Assembly: GCA_021155195.1 (NCBI GenBank)
Contig: JAJNPV010000037.1
Span: forward strand, 744,001-808,000
DNA from: Ohtaekwangia sp.
GTDB lineage: Bacteria > Bacteroidota > Bacteroidia > Cytophagales > Cyclobacteriaceae
Reading direction: 5' to 3'
DNA length: 64,000 bases
Under the pieces are notes generated by a model that was given only the letters and a program-made list of their open reading frames with translations, was not told the origin of the DNA and ran no database searches. This document shows positions 1 through 9,300 of the stretch, piece by piece (the first letter of the stretch is position 1; every line of letters begins with the position of its first letter). A program made the translations under genes and the position numbers.

Positions 1-91
1 TTCCTTTAATCGCCTTTGAAATTCGATCTCGCTCCTGTCGCATGTATTTTACAGCGTCAAATTTCTTGTTAGTCTTAATTTCAGTTTTCAG
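1..91 (-). pseudogene. partial small hypothetical protein, start codon unclear
   Basis: Reading the minus strand from 91 gives an open frame to the window edge whose product contains KKFDAVKYMRQERDRISKAI. This resembles the N-terminus of small Bacteroidota proteins often found in toxin-antitoxin-like pairs (from memory, not searched). No ATG lies at the expected start. A CTG at 91-89 begins the frame and overlaps the end of the upstream remnant, and the first ATG (43-41) lies inside the conserved part. Either CTG is used or the start has decayed. The 3' end lies outside the window. Confidence 0.35.
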
Positions 92-270
92 ATTCCATCA
101 ATTCTTTTGGTGATCTGATTTCAAGTGTGTGAAGCATCTCCCAATTTACGTTTTTTAAATTACTCCTATCACCAAGCCTTGCTTACATCTAAATATCACT
201 AATTCCTAATATTTCTCCTATCTCAATTCCGGCTTACATGCTGATAACTACAACCCATCGAACTTACACT
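81..270 (-). pseudogene. decayed minus-strand gene remnant with degenerate repeats
   Basis: The last 34 codons of this frame read like a real protein (ARLGDRSNLKN, then VNWEMLHTLEIRSPKEL, stop at 83-81). Upstream the same frame is broken by TAA, TAG and TAA codons, with coding-like pieces between them (GIEIGEILGISDI). A roughly 27-nt unit is repeated imperfectly: on the minus strand GTAAGC followed by GATAGGAG occurs at about 237-211 and again at about 186-158. I read this as an old gene with internal repeats that has decayed. The identity is unknown. The promoter of the alpha-2-macroglobulin gene must lie in the same stretch, but I could not identify it. Confidence 0.3.
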
Positions 271-357
271 TTTAGCCTCAAAATAATAACACCTACAGTC
301 GCAATTTTTCTTTTCCTTTTGCGATATTTCATAGTCCTAATAACCTAAATCCGGATT

Positions 358-3300
358 ATGAAAAAAATACTTATTGGTGTGGTTGTTCTCGCCATCGCGG
401 CTGTTGCAATCTTCTATTTTATCCCCGGTAAGGGCGCAAAATCAAGTTTTAATTCAGCCATTAATCCGGCTTTTGGCGAATACATTACCTCCTATACGGC
501 AGGGGTTATTAGTTCGGGTTCTTCCATTCGCATTGGACTTTCGCAGGACGTGGTGGATAGCCTGGCGGTGGGCGCTCCCACCACGGCAAAACTTTTTGAA
601 TTCAGTCCGGCCATAAAGGGCGAAACGGTTTGGTTGGACAAACGCACGGTTGAATTTAAACCAGCAGCACGTTTAACCTCGGGGCAGATTTATGAAGTGA
701 ACTTTCAATTATCGCGATTGATTGAGGTGCCAAAAGCGCTGAACACCTTTGAATACACCGTTCAGGTTATTCCTCAAAATTTTGAAGTAAGTGTGGATAA
801 CATCAAGCCTTACGTAAAGACTGATTTAAAGCGCCAGAAGATTGAAGGCATTTTGTACACAGCCGATTATGCCGAAGGTGATGCGATCGAAAAAATATTA
901 AATGCACAGCAGGATGGTAATGCACTTAAAGTGAATTGGGTTCATACGTCTGAAGGAAAGCAGCATTCATTTACGGTGGAAGATGTTGCTCGTAAGGAAG
1001 CCGCCAGCAAAGTAAACCTTACTTTTTTAGGGGCCGGGTTAGGGGTTGAACGTGACGAAGACCGGGAAGTAGAAATTCCAGCGTTGGGCGATTTTAAAGT
1101 TACCAATGTGCGCGTAGAACAAGGCACCAGTCAGTTTGTTGTTGTTCAATTTTCTGATCCATTGAATGAAACCCAAAACCTCGAAGGTCTGTTACGCATC
1201 TCCGAATTAAAGAATCTCGATTTCGAAATTAAGGATAATGAGATTCGTGTGTATCCACCCGTTCGGCAAACAGGTTCAAGAACCATTTCAATTGAAGCGG
1301 GTGTAAAAAATATTCTGAATTATAAGATGACGCAGGCAACTACCTATGATGTTGCGTTTGAGCAAGTGCTTCCTGCGGTTCGGTTTACAGGTAAGGGTAA
1401 TGTACTTCCTTCCAGCGATGGATTAGTGATGCCCTTCGAAGCAGTAAATCTTAAATCGGTGGATGTGCAGATCATTAAAGTGTATGAAAGCAATGTGCTG
1501 CAATTTCTACAAGTCAATAATTATGATGGCAATCAGGAGTTGAGGCGCGTTGGTAAGCCGGTCTTAAAGAAAACAATTTCATTGGAAAAGTCGGGTGTAA
1601 CAGATTTAGGAAAATGGAATCGCTTCACACTTGATCTATCCTCGTTAATTAATACCGAGCCCGGGGCTATTTATCAGGTACGCCTCAGTTTTAAGAAAGC
1701 CTACCTCGCTTATGTGTGCGAAGGCGGTGAAGATTCAGGTGCAGCCAATACACAAGCTTCTATTGATGAATCGTGGGATGAAGGTGAGAGCGAAGGAAGT
1801 TATTGGGATTCGTATGACGACTATTACTACTATGGTGATGATTACGAATGGGAACAACGTGATAACCCGTGTCATTCATCCTATTATAGGAGCAATAGAA
1901 ACATTAAAAGAAACGTAATCGCTACTGATCTGGGGTTACTTGCCAAGCGTGGCAGCGATGGTAACACTGTAATTGTTGTTAACGACTTGAAAACTACGCA
2001 GCCCATGTCAGGTGTTCAGTTGGAGTTGTATGATTTTCAGCAAAAGTTAATTGGTACAGCCTCAACAGGCACCGATGGAAAAGCTATCATCTCATCAAAA
2101 GAAAATCCATTTGCATTGATCGCCAAGAGTGGTATGCAGCGTGGCTATCTCAAACTACAGGACGGTGAATCACTTTCGCTCAGTAATTTTAATGTGAGTG
2201 GTGAGTATGTAAGAAAAGGATTGAAAGGATTTTTATATGGCGAGCGTGGGGTGTGGCGTCCGGGCGATTCGTTGTACTTAAGTTTTATCCTTGAAGATAA
2301 ATTGAAGTCACTACCCGCTTCGCATCCTGTCGTGTTCGAATTACAAAATCCGCAAGGTCAGGTTACTTCTCGTTTAGTACGCTCTAATTCTGAAAATGGT
2401 TTCTATAAGTTCGCGACAGCAACGGACTCAGAAGCACCAACCGGAAATTGGTTAGGTCGCGTGAAAGTAGGTGGCACTGAGTTCACCCAACCCATTAAAA
2501 TTGAGATGGTGAAACCAAATCGTCTTAAAATCAATTTGGATTTTGGTGTTGATAAATTAACAGCTGGCAATAATAACGTATCGGGTGATTTAAAAATTAA
2601 TTGGCTGCATGGTGCGCCCGGAAAAAATCTCCGCGCAACCTTTGAAGTTTTGCTAACGAAAGGCACAACGAAGTTTGATCAATATCCAGAGTATGTGTTT
2701 GATGATCCTTCCATTGATTTCTACAGCGAATCGCAAACTATCTTCGATGGCTATACCGATGCAGATGGCCGGGCAAAAGTAAATGCGAGTCTTGAGGTGA
2801 GTGATGCTGCACCCGGTTCACTCAATGCAGTCTTCCGTGGAAAGGCGTATGAAGAGAGTGGTAACTTTAGTATTGATCGCTTTAGTATTCCTTTTTATCC
2901 GTATCAATCCCTTACGGGAATTAAACTTCCGCAAGGTGACAAAGCCCGCGGCATGTTGCTCACCGATACAACGCATCGGGTTGATATTGTTACAATTGAT
3001 TCAGATGGCAATCCGCTTTCAAGAAATATTGAAGTGTCGTTATACAAAATCAATTGGCGTTGGTGGTGGGATGGTTCTGAAGGCTCAGTAAACTTTATGT
3101 CGGGAAATTATAGGCAGCCCATCTCTACCGGAAAAATCAGAACTACCAATGGAAAAGGAACCTGGAACTTTAAAGTAAAATACCCTGAGTGGGGACGCTT
3201 TTTTGTGAAAGCGTATGATCCACAAAGCGGACATAGCACAGGTAAAGTAGTGTACATCGATTGGCCGGGTTGGGCAGGGCGTGCGCGCAATGAAGGCGAA

Positions 3301-5922
3301 GGTGCCACTATGCTTTCATTCAGTAGCGATAAACCGATGTATAACATTGGTGAGAAAGCAAATCTCGTAATTCCGGGTAGCGACAAAGGTCGCGCGTTGA
3401 TCAGTGTTGAAAATGGAAGTCGTGTGTTGCAAACCTATTGGCTTGAAACAACTGCAGGCGACAATCAATTCAGTTTTGATGTCACCAAAGAAATGACACC
3501 CAATGTATTTGTAAGCGTTACATTGTTGCAACCCCATGCACAAACGGCAAATGATTTGCCCATTCGCATGTATGGAATCATTCCTATTCAGGTGGAAGAT
3601 CCGGGCACACATTTGAATCCGGTTATCTCAATGCCTGATGTATTAGAACCGGGTAAGGAAGTAGTGATTAAAGTATCCGAACAATCGAAACGCAAAATGA
3701 CGTACACGTTGGCGATAGTCGATGAAGGTTTGTTGGATCTTACGCGATTTAAAACTCCCGATGCATGGAGTCGGTTTTATGCGCGTGAAGCATTGGGTGT
3801 AAAGACTTGGGATTTATATGATCAGGTAATGGGTTCGTTTGGTGGTCGCATTGAACGTTTGCTTGCGTTGGGTGGTGATGGTGAATTAGCTGCGAAGGAA
3901 GACGATGCAAAAGCGAATCGTTTTAAACCGGTTGTCATGTATTTTGGACCAATCACACTGGATGGTGGAAGTAAAGAACATCGCTTCATCATGCCGCAAT
4001 ACATCGGCTCGGTAAAGACGATGCTCGTTGCAGGCTATGAGGGTGCGTATGGAAAAACAGAACAGGTAACTCCGGTACGCAAACCATTAATGGTGCTGGC
4101 AACCTTGCCGCGCGTGTTAGGTCCTGAAGAAATGGTGAAGTTACCAATCACGCTTTTCACCAGCGAGAAAAGTATTAAGAATGTAAAAGTTGAAATCAAA
4201 GTCAGCGGTCCGGTTGGGTTATCAGATGAAAGTTCGCGTACGGTTTCGATGGGTGATGGCTCTGATCTTACCCTCGATTTTGGATTGCTTGTTAAATCCG
4301 AAACCGGAATCGCAAAAATAAAAGTAACGGCCACGTCTGGAAATTATTCAGCAACCGATGAAATTGAAATTGAAGTCCGCAATCCAAATCCACCTATCAC
4401 GCAAGTGCAAGATGTTGTGTTGGATGCTGGAAAGACCTGGAGTGCTTCAGTTGCACCCATTGGAATTGCAGGTACCAATGTATCTACACTCGAAGTTTCC
4501 AGTCTGCCACCCATTAACCTTGGGCAGCGCATGCGGTATTTATTACAATATCCGTATGGATGCATTGAGCAAACTACTTCTTCGGTGTTTCCCCAATTGT
4601 ATCTGGATAAAGTGAAAGAACTTACTCCGGATGAGAAAGCGGTAATACAACGCAACGTAAAAGCCGGAGTGGAGCGCTTGAAAACATTTGTCAATCGTGA
4701 TGGTGGATTTTCGTATTGGCCGGGGCATGAGGACTCCGATAGTTGGGGAACAACTTATGCAGGGCATTTTTTAATTGAAGCTGAAACAAAGGGATATTTT
4801 GTTCCGAATGATATGATCAAGCGTTGGAAGAAATTTCAGCGCAGCAAAGCGCAAAGCTGGCGCAAGAATCAGGAGTATAGTAGTAGTGAACTCATTCAAG
4901 CCTATCGCTTATATACATTAGCCCTTTCGGGCGATGCCGAATTAGGAGCGATGAACCGCTTACGCGAACAAGGAAACATGAATGCCACCGCAGCGTGGAT
5001 GTTAGCGGCAGCGTATGTAAAAGCAGGCCAACCCGAGGCCGCGAAGAAGTTGATTGAAAAACTTCCGGTGCAAGTGAAACCGTATCAGGAGTTGGGCTAT
5101 TCGTATGGTTCGGACTTGCGTGATAAAGCCATCATCCTCGAAACACTTTTGATGTTGGGCGATCGCGCGAGGAGTTTTGAAATTGTGAAAGACCTTTCGC
5201 AATCTATGAGCAATACTAATTATTGGATGAGCACACAAACACTGGCGTGGTGTTTAAAATCAGTAGGTGCATTTGCGGGTGGTGAAAAGGGCGATTTGAA
5301 ATTTACTTACACTTATAATGGAAAAGAAGTAACAGCCAGCACCGACCTTACCCTCGCGCAAGTAAAATTGCCCTTGGAGGGACTGAAAGCGGGTGAATTG
5401 AAAATCGTGAGTGGAAGTAAAGGAGCATTATTCGTTCGAATCATTTCAGAAGGTGTGCCGGCACGCGGAGCTGAAGAAGATGCTGAGAAGAATCTTTCAC
5501 TTACTGTGACGTATGCAGACTCGAAAGGAGTTCCGATTGATCCGATTACGTTGGAGCAAGGAACAGAGTTTGTGGCCACCGTTACCGTATTTAATCCGGG
5601 CATGCGGGGCATTTATAAAAACCTGGCGCTCAATCAGATTTTTCCATCGGGGTGGGAGATTAACAACTTACGCTTGACGGGTGATGACGGTGCAAAACTA
5701 ACCGGTGATGTGCCAACTTATCAGGACATCCGTGACGACCGGGTGTATACCTATTTTGATTTGAATGCCAATCAGCGCAAAACATTTAAGGTGTTACTCA
5801 CCGCAAGTTATGCAGGCAGTTATTACTTACCGGCTGTAAGCTGCGAAGCCATGTACGACAACAGTGTGTATGCACGTAAGAAGGGGAAGGTAGTGGATGT
5901 GGTGAAGAGGGTGAATCAGTAA
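358..5922 (+). CDS. bacterial alpha-2-macroglobulin family protein, thioester-containing
   Basis: This is a 1854-residue envelope protein thought to trap proteases in the periplasm, covalently through a thioester. The N-terminus is a single hydrophobic anchor (residues 4-24) with no lipobox Cys. Many beta-rich macroglobulin domains follow. The thioester motif YGCIEQ is intact, with C1402, E1404 and Q1405 inside the helical thioester domain (about 1385-1680), and a C-terminal receptor-like domain comes last. An Asp/Tyr-rich low-complexity insertion lies at about 465-515. Bacterial A2M genes are often next to pbpC; here pbpC is about 27 kb away at 33236. The gene stands alone on its strand with decayed sequence on both sides. 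The family call is secure; the protease-trap role is known from family members and inferred here. Confidence 0.92.
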   Translation: MKKILIGVVVLAIAAVAIFYFIPGKGAKSSFNSAINPAFGEYITSYTAGVISSGSSIRIGLSQDVVDSLAVGAPTTAKLFEFSPAIKGETVWLDKRTVEFKPAARLTSGQIYEVNFQLSRLIEVPKALNTFEYTVQVIPQNFEVSVDNIKPYVKTDLKRQKIEGILYTADYAEGDAIEKILNAQQDGNALKVNWVHTSEGKQHSFTVEDVARKEAASKVNLTFLGAGLGVERDEDREVEIPALGDFKVTNVRVEQGTSQFVVVQFSDPLNETQNLEGLLRISELKNLDFEIKDNEIRVYPPVRQTGSRTISIEAGVKNILNYKMTQATTYDVAFEQVLPAVRFTGKGNVLPSSDGLVMPFEAVNLKSVDVQIIKVYESNVLQFLQVNNYDGNQELRRVGKPVLKKTISLEKSGVTDLGKWNRFTLDLSSLINTEPGAIYQVRLSFKKAYLAYVCEGGEDSGAANTQASIDESWDEGESEGSYWDSYDDYYYYGDDYEWEQRDNPCHSSYYRSNRNIKRNVIATDLGLLAKRGSDGNTVIVVNDLKTTQPMSGVQLELYDFQQKLIGTASTGTDGKAIISSKENPFALIAKSGMQRGYLKLQDGESLSLSNFNVSGEYVRKGLKGFLYGERGVWRPGDSLYLSFILEDKLKSLPASHPVVFELQNPQGQVTSRLVRSNSENGFYKFATATDSEAPTGNWLGRVKVGGTEFTQPIKIEMVKPNRLKINLDFGVDKLTAGNNNVSGDLKINWLHGAPGKNLRATFEVLLTKGTTKFDQYPEYVFDDPSIDFYSESQTIFDGYTDADGRAKVNASLEVSDAAPGSLNAVFRGKAYEESGNFSIDRFSIPFYPYQSLTGIKLPQGDKARGMLLTDTTHRVDIVTIDSDGNPLSRNIEVSLYKINWRWWWDGSEGSVNFMSGNYRQPISTGKIRTTNGKGTWNFKVKYPEWGRFFVKAYDPQSGHSTGKVVYIDWPGWAGRARNEGEGATMLSFSSDKPMYNIGEKANLVIPGSDKGRALISVENGSRVLQTYWLETTAGDNQFSFDVTKEMTPNVFVSVTLLQPHAQTANDLPIRMYGIIPIQVEDPGTHLNPVISMPDVLEPGKEVVIKVSEQSKRKMTYTLAIVDEGLLDLTRFKTPDAWSRFYAREALGVKTWDLYDQVMGSFGGRIERLLALGGDGELAAKEDDAKANRFKPVVMYFGPITLDGGSKEHRFIMPQYIGSVKTMLVAGYEGAYGKTEQVTPVRKPLMVLATLPRVLGPEEMVKLPITLFTSEKSIKNVKVEIKVSGPVGLSDESSRTVSMGDGSDLTLDFGLLVKSETGIAKIKVTATSGNYSATDEIEIEVRNPNPPITQVQDVVLDAGKTWSASVAPIGIAGTNVSTLEVSSLPPINLGQRMRYLLQYPYGCIEQTTSSVFPQLYLDKVKELTPDEKAVIQRNVKAGVERLKTFVNRDGGFSYWPGHEDSDSWGTTYAGHFLIEAETKGYFVPNDMIKRWKKFQRSKAQSWRKNQEYSSSELIQAYRLYTLALSGDAELGAMNRLREQGNMNATAAWMLAAAYVKAGQPEAAKKLIEKLPVQVKPYQELGYSYGSDLRDKAIILETLLMLGDRARSFEIVKDLSQSMSNTNYWMSTQTLAWCLKSVGAFAGGEKGDLKFTYTYNGKEVTASTDLTLAQVKLPLEGLKAGELKIVSGSKGALFVRIISEGVPARGAEEDAEKNLSLTVTYADSKGVPIDPITLEQGTEFVATVTVFNPGMRGIYKNLALNQIFPSGWEINNLRLTGDDGAKLTGDVPTYQDIRDDRVYTYFDLNANQRKTFKVLLTASYAGSYYLPAVSCEAMYDNSVYARKKGKVVDVVKRVNQ

Positions 5923-5977
5923 TTAGAAGTGGTTCGTGGGCAGAACTACTGCGAGAGTTATAAAGTAATATTAGTCA

Positions 5978-6328
5978 TTGAGAGTATTTAATTTTATTTA
6001 TTACTGTATTTATCAGACAATTCAATCGAATCGTTTCAAACATGAACGGCCAACTTTGACAGCTTATCTACCTGATCCAAAGATTGCCAATGGTACTGCT
6101 ATCATTATTGCTCCCGGTGGCGGCTTTCATTTTCTGGCGATAGATCATGAAGGCACCAATGCAGCGCAATGGTTGGTAAAAAAAGGTGTAACCGTTTTTG
6201 TTTTGAAATACAGGCTTGTTCATATCACCGGTGATAATCCATTTGATGATATGCTCAATGCACCCTCTTTGGCGCAATGTTTCGTCATGGGTGGATCAGG
6301 GAAAATTTGCGAACAACACAACCAGTAA
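5978..6328 (+). pseudogene. internal fragment of an alpha/beta-hydrolase (esterase)
   Basis: The frame carries an alpha/beta-hydrolase piece: a beta-strand, then the oxyanion-hole segment APGGGFHFLA, DHEG, and VKKGVTVFVLKYRL. This is typical of acetyl-xylan-esterase or Aes-like enzymes. Homology seems confined to about 6025-6250. There is no signal peptide or proper start (only TTG at 5978), no nucleophile Ser elbow and no catalytic Asp/His. After about residue 95 the sequence stops looking like the family and the frame ends. It overlaps the 5' end of the next long reading frame in another frame. It is best read as a fragment left by a deletion or recombination. Confidence 0.7.
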
Positions 6329-9300
6329 CTATGTAGAGCAAACATTGCTTAGCGATATTAATAATCGTTGGACGCTTTCTAACGTAAGTGTTTTTTCCAT
6401 TTGGAAAGGAGGCACAAGCAGTGCCTGGGAGATCGGTAGCAATTGGAAATCTGGGGCTGTTCCAGCTTCAACAGATGTAATTCAAATAGGAGTTGAGGCG
6501 TTCACGAATCAACCTATACTCTCTTCATCTCTTAGTGCCAAGGCAGTTACCTTTGGAAGCATTCAACCCGTATTCTTAACCATTGGTTCAGGAGGCGCAC
6601 TCACGATAGCTGGTAATCTTCGTGGTGACTGGCTGGCTAATGCAACTCATACTCTGTCAATTGGAAATCAGAGTTTGACTGTTAATGGAGATATTTCATT
6701 GAGCAACGGCAGTGCAAATAGAGCCATTGGTTTAACGCTTGGCACAGGCACACTAACAATTACGGGTTCGATATATGCATCCGGAGGGGCCAGCATCACC
6801 TACAGCGGTGCCGGAAATATTAATCTTGCCAAAGATTTTAATTATACAGGTGGGGCCTTTGTGGGGGGCACAGGAACATTTACTTATAATGGATCTCTCG
6901 CACAAATTGTTGCAGGTGGAATCACTTATAATAATCTGGTCTTTAATAAAACTGCAGGTGTGGCAGTAATGTCTTCAGCCTCAACAATAAATGGAAACCT
7001 TACCTTATTGACCGGAGGTACTTTCAGAACAAATGCAGCAGCAACAATTTTAGGGGATGTAACCATCAATTCGGGCACCACTCTTAACCCAAACGGAAAT
7101 ACCTTAACCGTTGGCGGAAATTGGATACGGAGTGGAACATACATATCGTCATTGGGAACTGTAATCTTTAATGGCACAGGAAATCAGTCCATTGCTGTCA
7201 CTACATTCAATAATTTTGTAATTAACAAAGCATCAGGAGTGGCGTCTATTTCCGGCAATCTAATAATAGATGGTGACCTGACCGTTTCGAGCGGCATTCT
7301 TGATCTCCAGACATTTACAGCAAATCGAAGTGTGGTGGGCGGCACACTTATCTTAGGTGCAGGCGGAACTATGCGATTGGGTGGAGTTTCTAACTTTCCA
7401 ATCAATTTTAATATAAACAATATTTCGTCAGCGAGCACGGTAGAATATAATGGTGTTGTATCACAAAACATTGGACAGATAGCTTTTGGAAATTTAACGA
7501 TTAGTAACGGAGGGGGATTGGCTAAAACGTTAACAGGGGCAACTGGAGTTTTGGGAAATTTAACGATTAACAATGCGTCAATACTCAGTTCTGGCTCACA
7601 CACATTAACAGTACAAGGAGATTTTTTAAACTTTGGAACCTTTACTTCAGGTACTGGAACCGTTGTGCTATCAGGAACTTCCAAAAATCTAACCGGATCA
7701 ACAACCTTTAATAATTTTATTGTTACAGGATTGTATACAGCGACCAGTGGATCAAGCCTTACTGTAAATGGTGACGTAACCATTTCAGGTACTTTAAATA
7801 CAGGTACCAATGCGTTAGTGATTTCTGGAGATATGACCCTATCAGGGACTGTACTGATGGATGGTACTGTTACCTTCACAGGCACACAACTTCAAACCAT
7901 TTTGTTTACCGGTTCATTCAGTTCACCCTCTTTTACCAATACAATAATTTTTGCCGGTAATACCTTGCCAATTTTTAACTCAACGGGCAATGCTACTTTT
8001 GTAAATGTGGTGATAGCAAATACTGGAGCTGGAGGAATTATGCCAAGTGTTAATTGGACAGTATTAGGAACGTTTACAGTCAATTCTGGATCTACATTTA
8101 ATGGAGGTAGTTTGACCCACACGTTTTTAGGAACATTCAATAATAACGGAACTGTAATCAGTTCCGGTGTTTTGAATCTTGCACCATCAGCACCATTAGC
8201 TCCCTCTACTACAACCATTAATCTGGGACCTGGTTCTGCATTCCTCAGCACGGGCATTGTTAACTTTAGTGGCACTCGCCAAATTAGTATTGTTGGAACA
8301 CCAACTTCTTTTGGGGTTGTAACTGTTTCAAATGTGAACGCTGCCGGGGTACGGCCTGCAGGAAACTGGACTATAAATTCGAACTTAAATGTTTTATCTG
8401 GTTCCTTCTTTAAAGCTGGAACAGGCTTATCGCATACCTTTCGGGATAACATCTCGGTTACCGGAACATTTGATGGTGAGACATCAAGTGTAACGTTGTT
8501 TCCAATAGATACAATTCAAATTGCCTCAACAGGATCTCTTACTTTTCACAATATAACCGTAACGGGTGTTGTGGAGGCGATCGACAATTTTAATGTAAGT
8601 GGAAATTTTAATCATAATGGAAAATTTGTACCAAGTGCTTCTACCGTTACATTTACCGGATCGACACCCTCCACTATTTCAGGCACTCAAACACCCATAC
8701 CATTTGCTGATCTGGTAATTAATAAATCAGCAAGTACTACAACGTTAGGCGCCAATATTGCTAATCTAACCGGGCTTAGTATTGTATCCGGAACTTTTGA
8801 TGATGCCGGGTTTGCGATTCAGGAAGATGCTATTGATAAGGCCGAACTTCTTGTGTCAGGCGGTACATTCAAAGTTAAAAATGCACTTCCTGTTTTTTCA
8901 AATGGCTATTCGTTTGGTGCTTCGGGTACAGTTGATTATTCAGGCACTAATCAAACTGTAGCTCTTCAGGCGTATGGAAATCTAGTGCTCTCAAACAGTG
9001 GCACCAAAACTTTTGCTGCCGGTATTACGAGTGCAAACGATCTTACTATTTTTCCATCTGTAAATATGCTTTTACCAAATGCATCAACCTTACAATTGAG
9101 TGGCCATTGGACCAACAACGGTGCGTTTAACCAAAATCTTAACACAATCGAATTTAATGGTACATCTACCCAAAACGTTAGTGGTGCCACGCTAACTACA
9201 TTCCATAATATTAATATAACAAACACATCGACCCCTGGGGTAACAGTTGAATCAAATCAAAATATTCGTAACATTCTATCGCTGGGCGCTAATGCCCGAT

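Noticed and set aside
5978..6328. A complete small esterase gene
   Set aside because: The family's nucleophile elbow and Asp/His are missing, and the 3' part is not hydrolase-like.
7184..8452. Long antisense reading frames (233 and 186 codons) rich in Val, Pro and Thr
   Set aside because: They mirror the Gly/Thr/Asn repeats of the surface protein on the other strand and show no domain or start signal.
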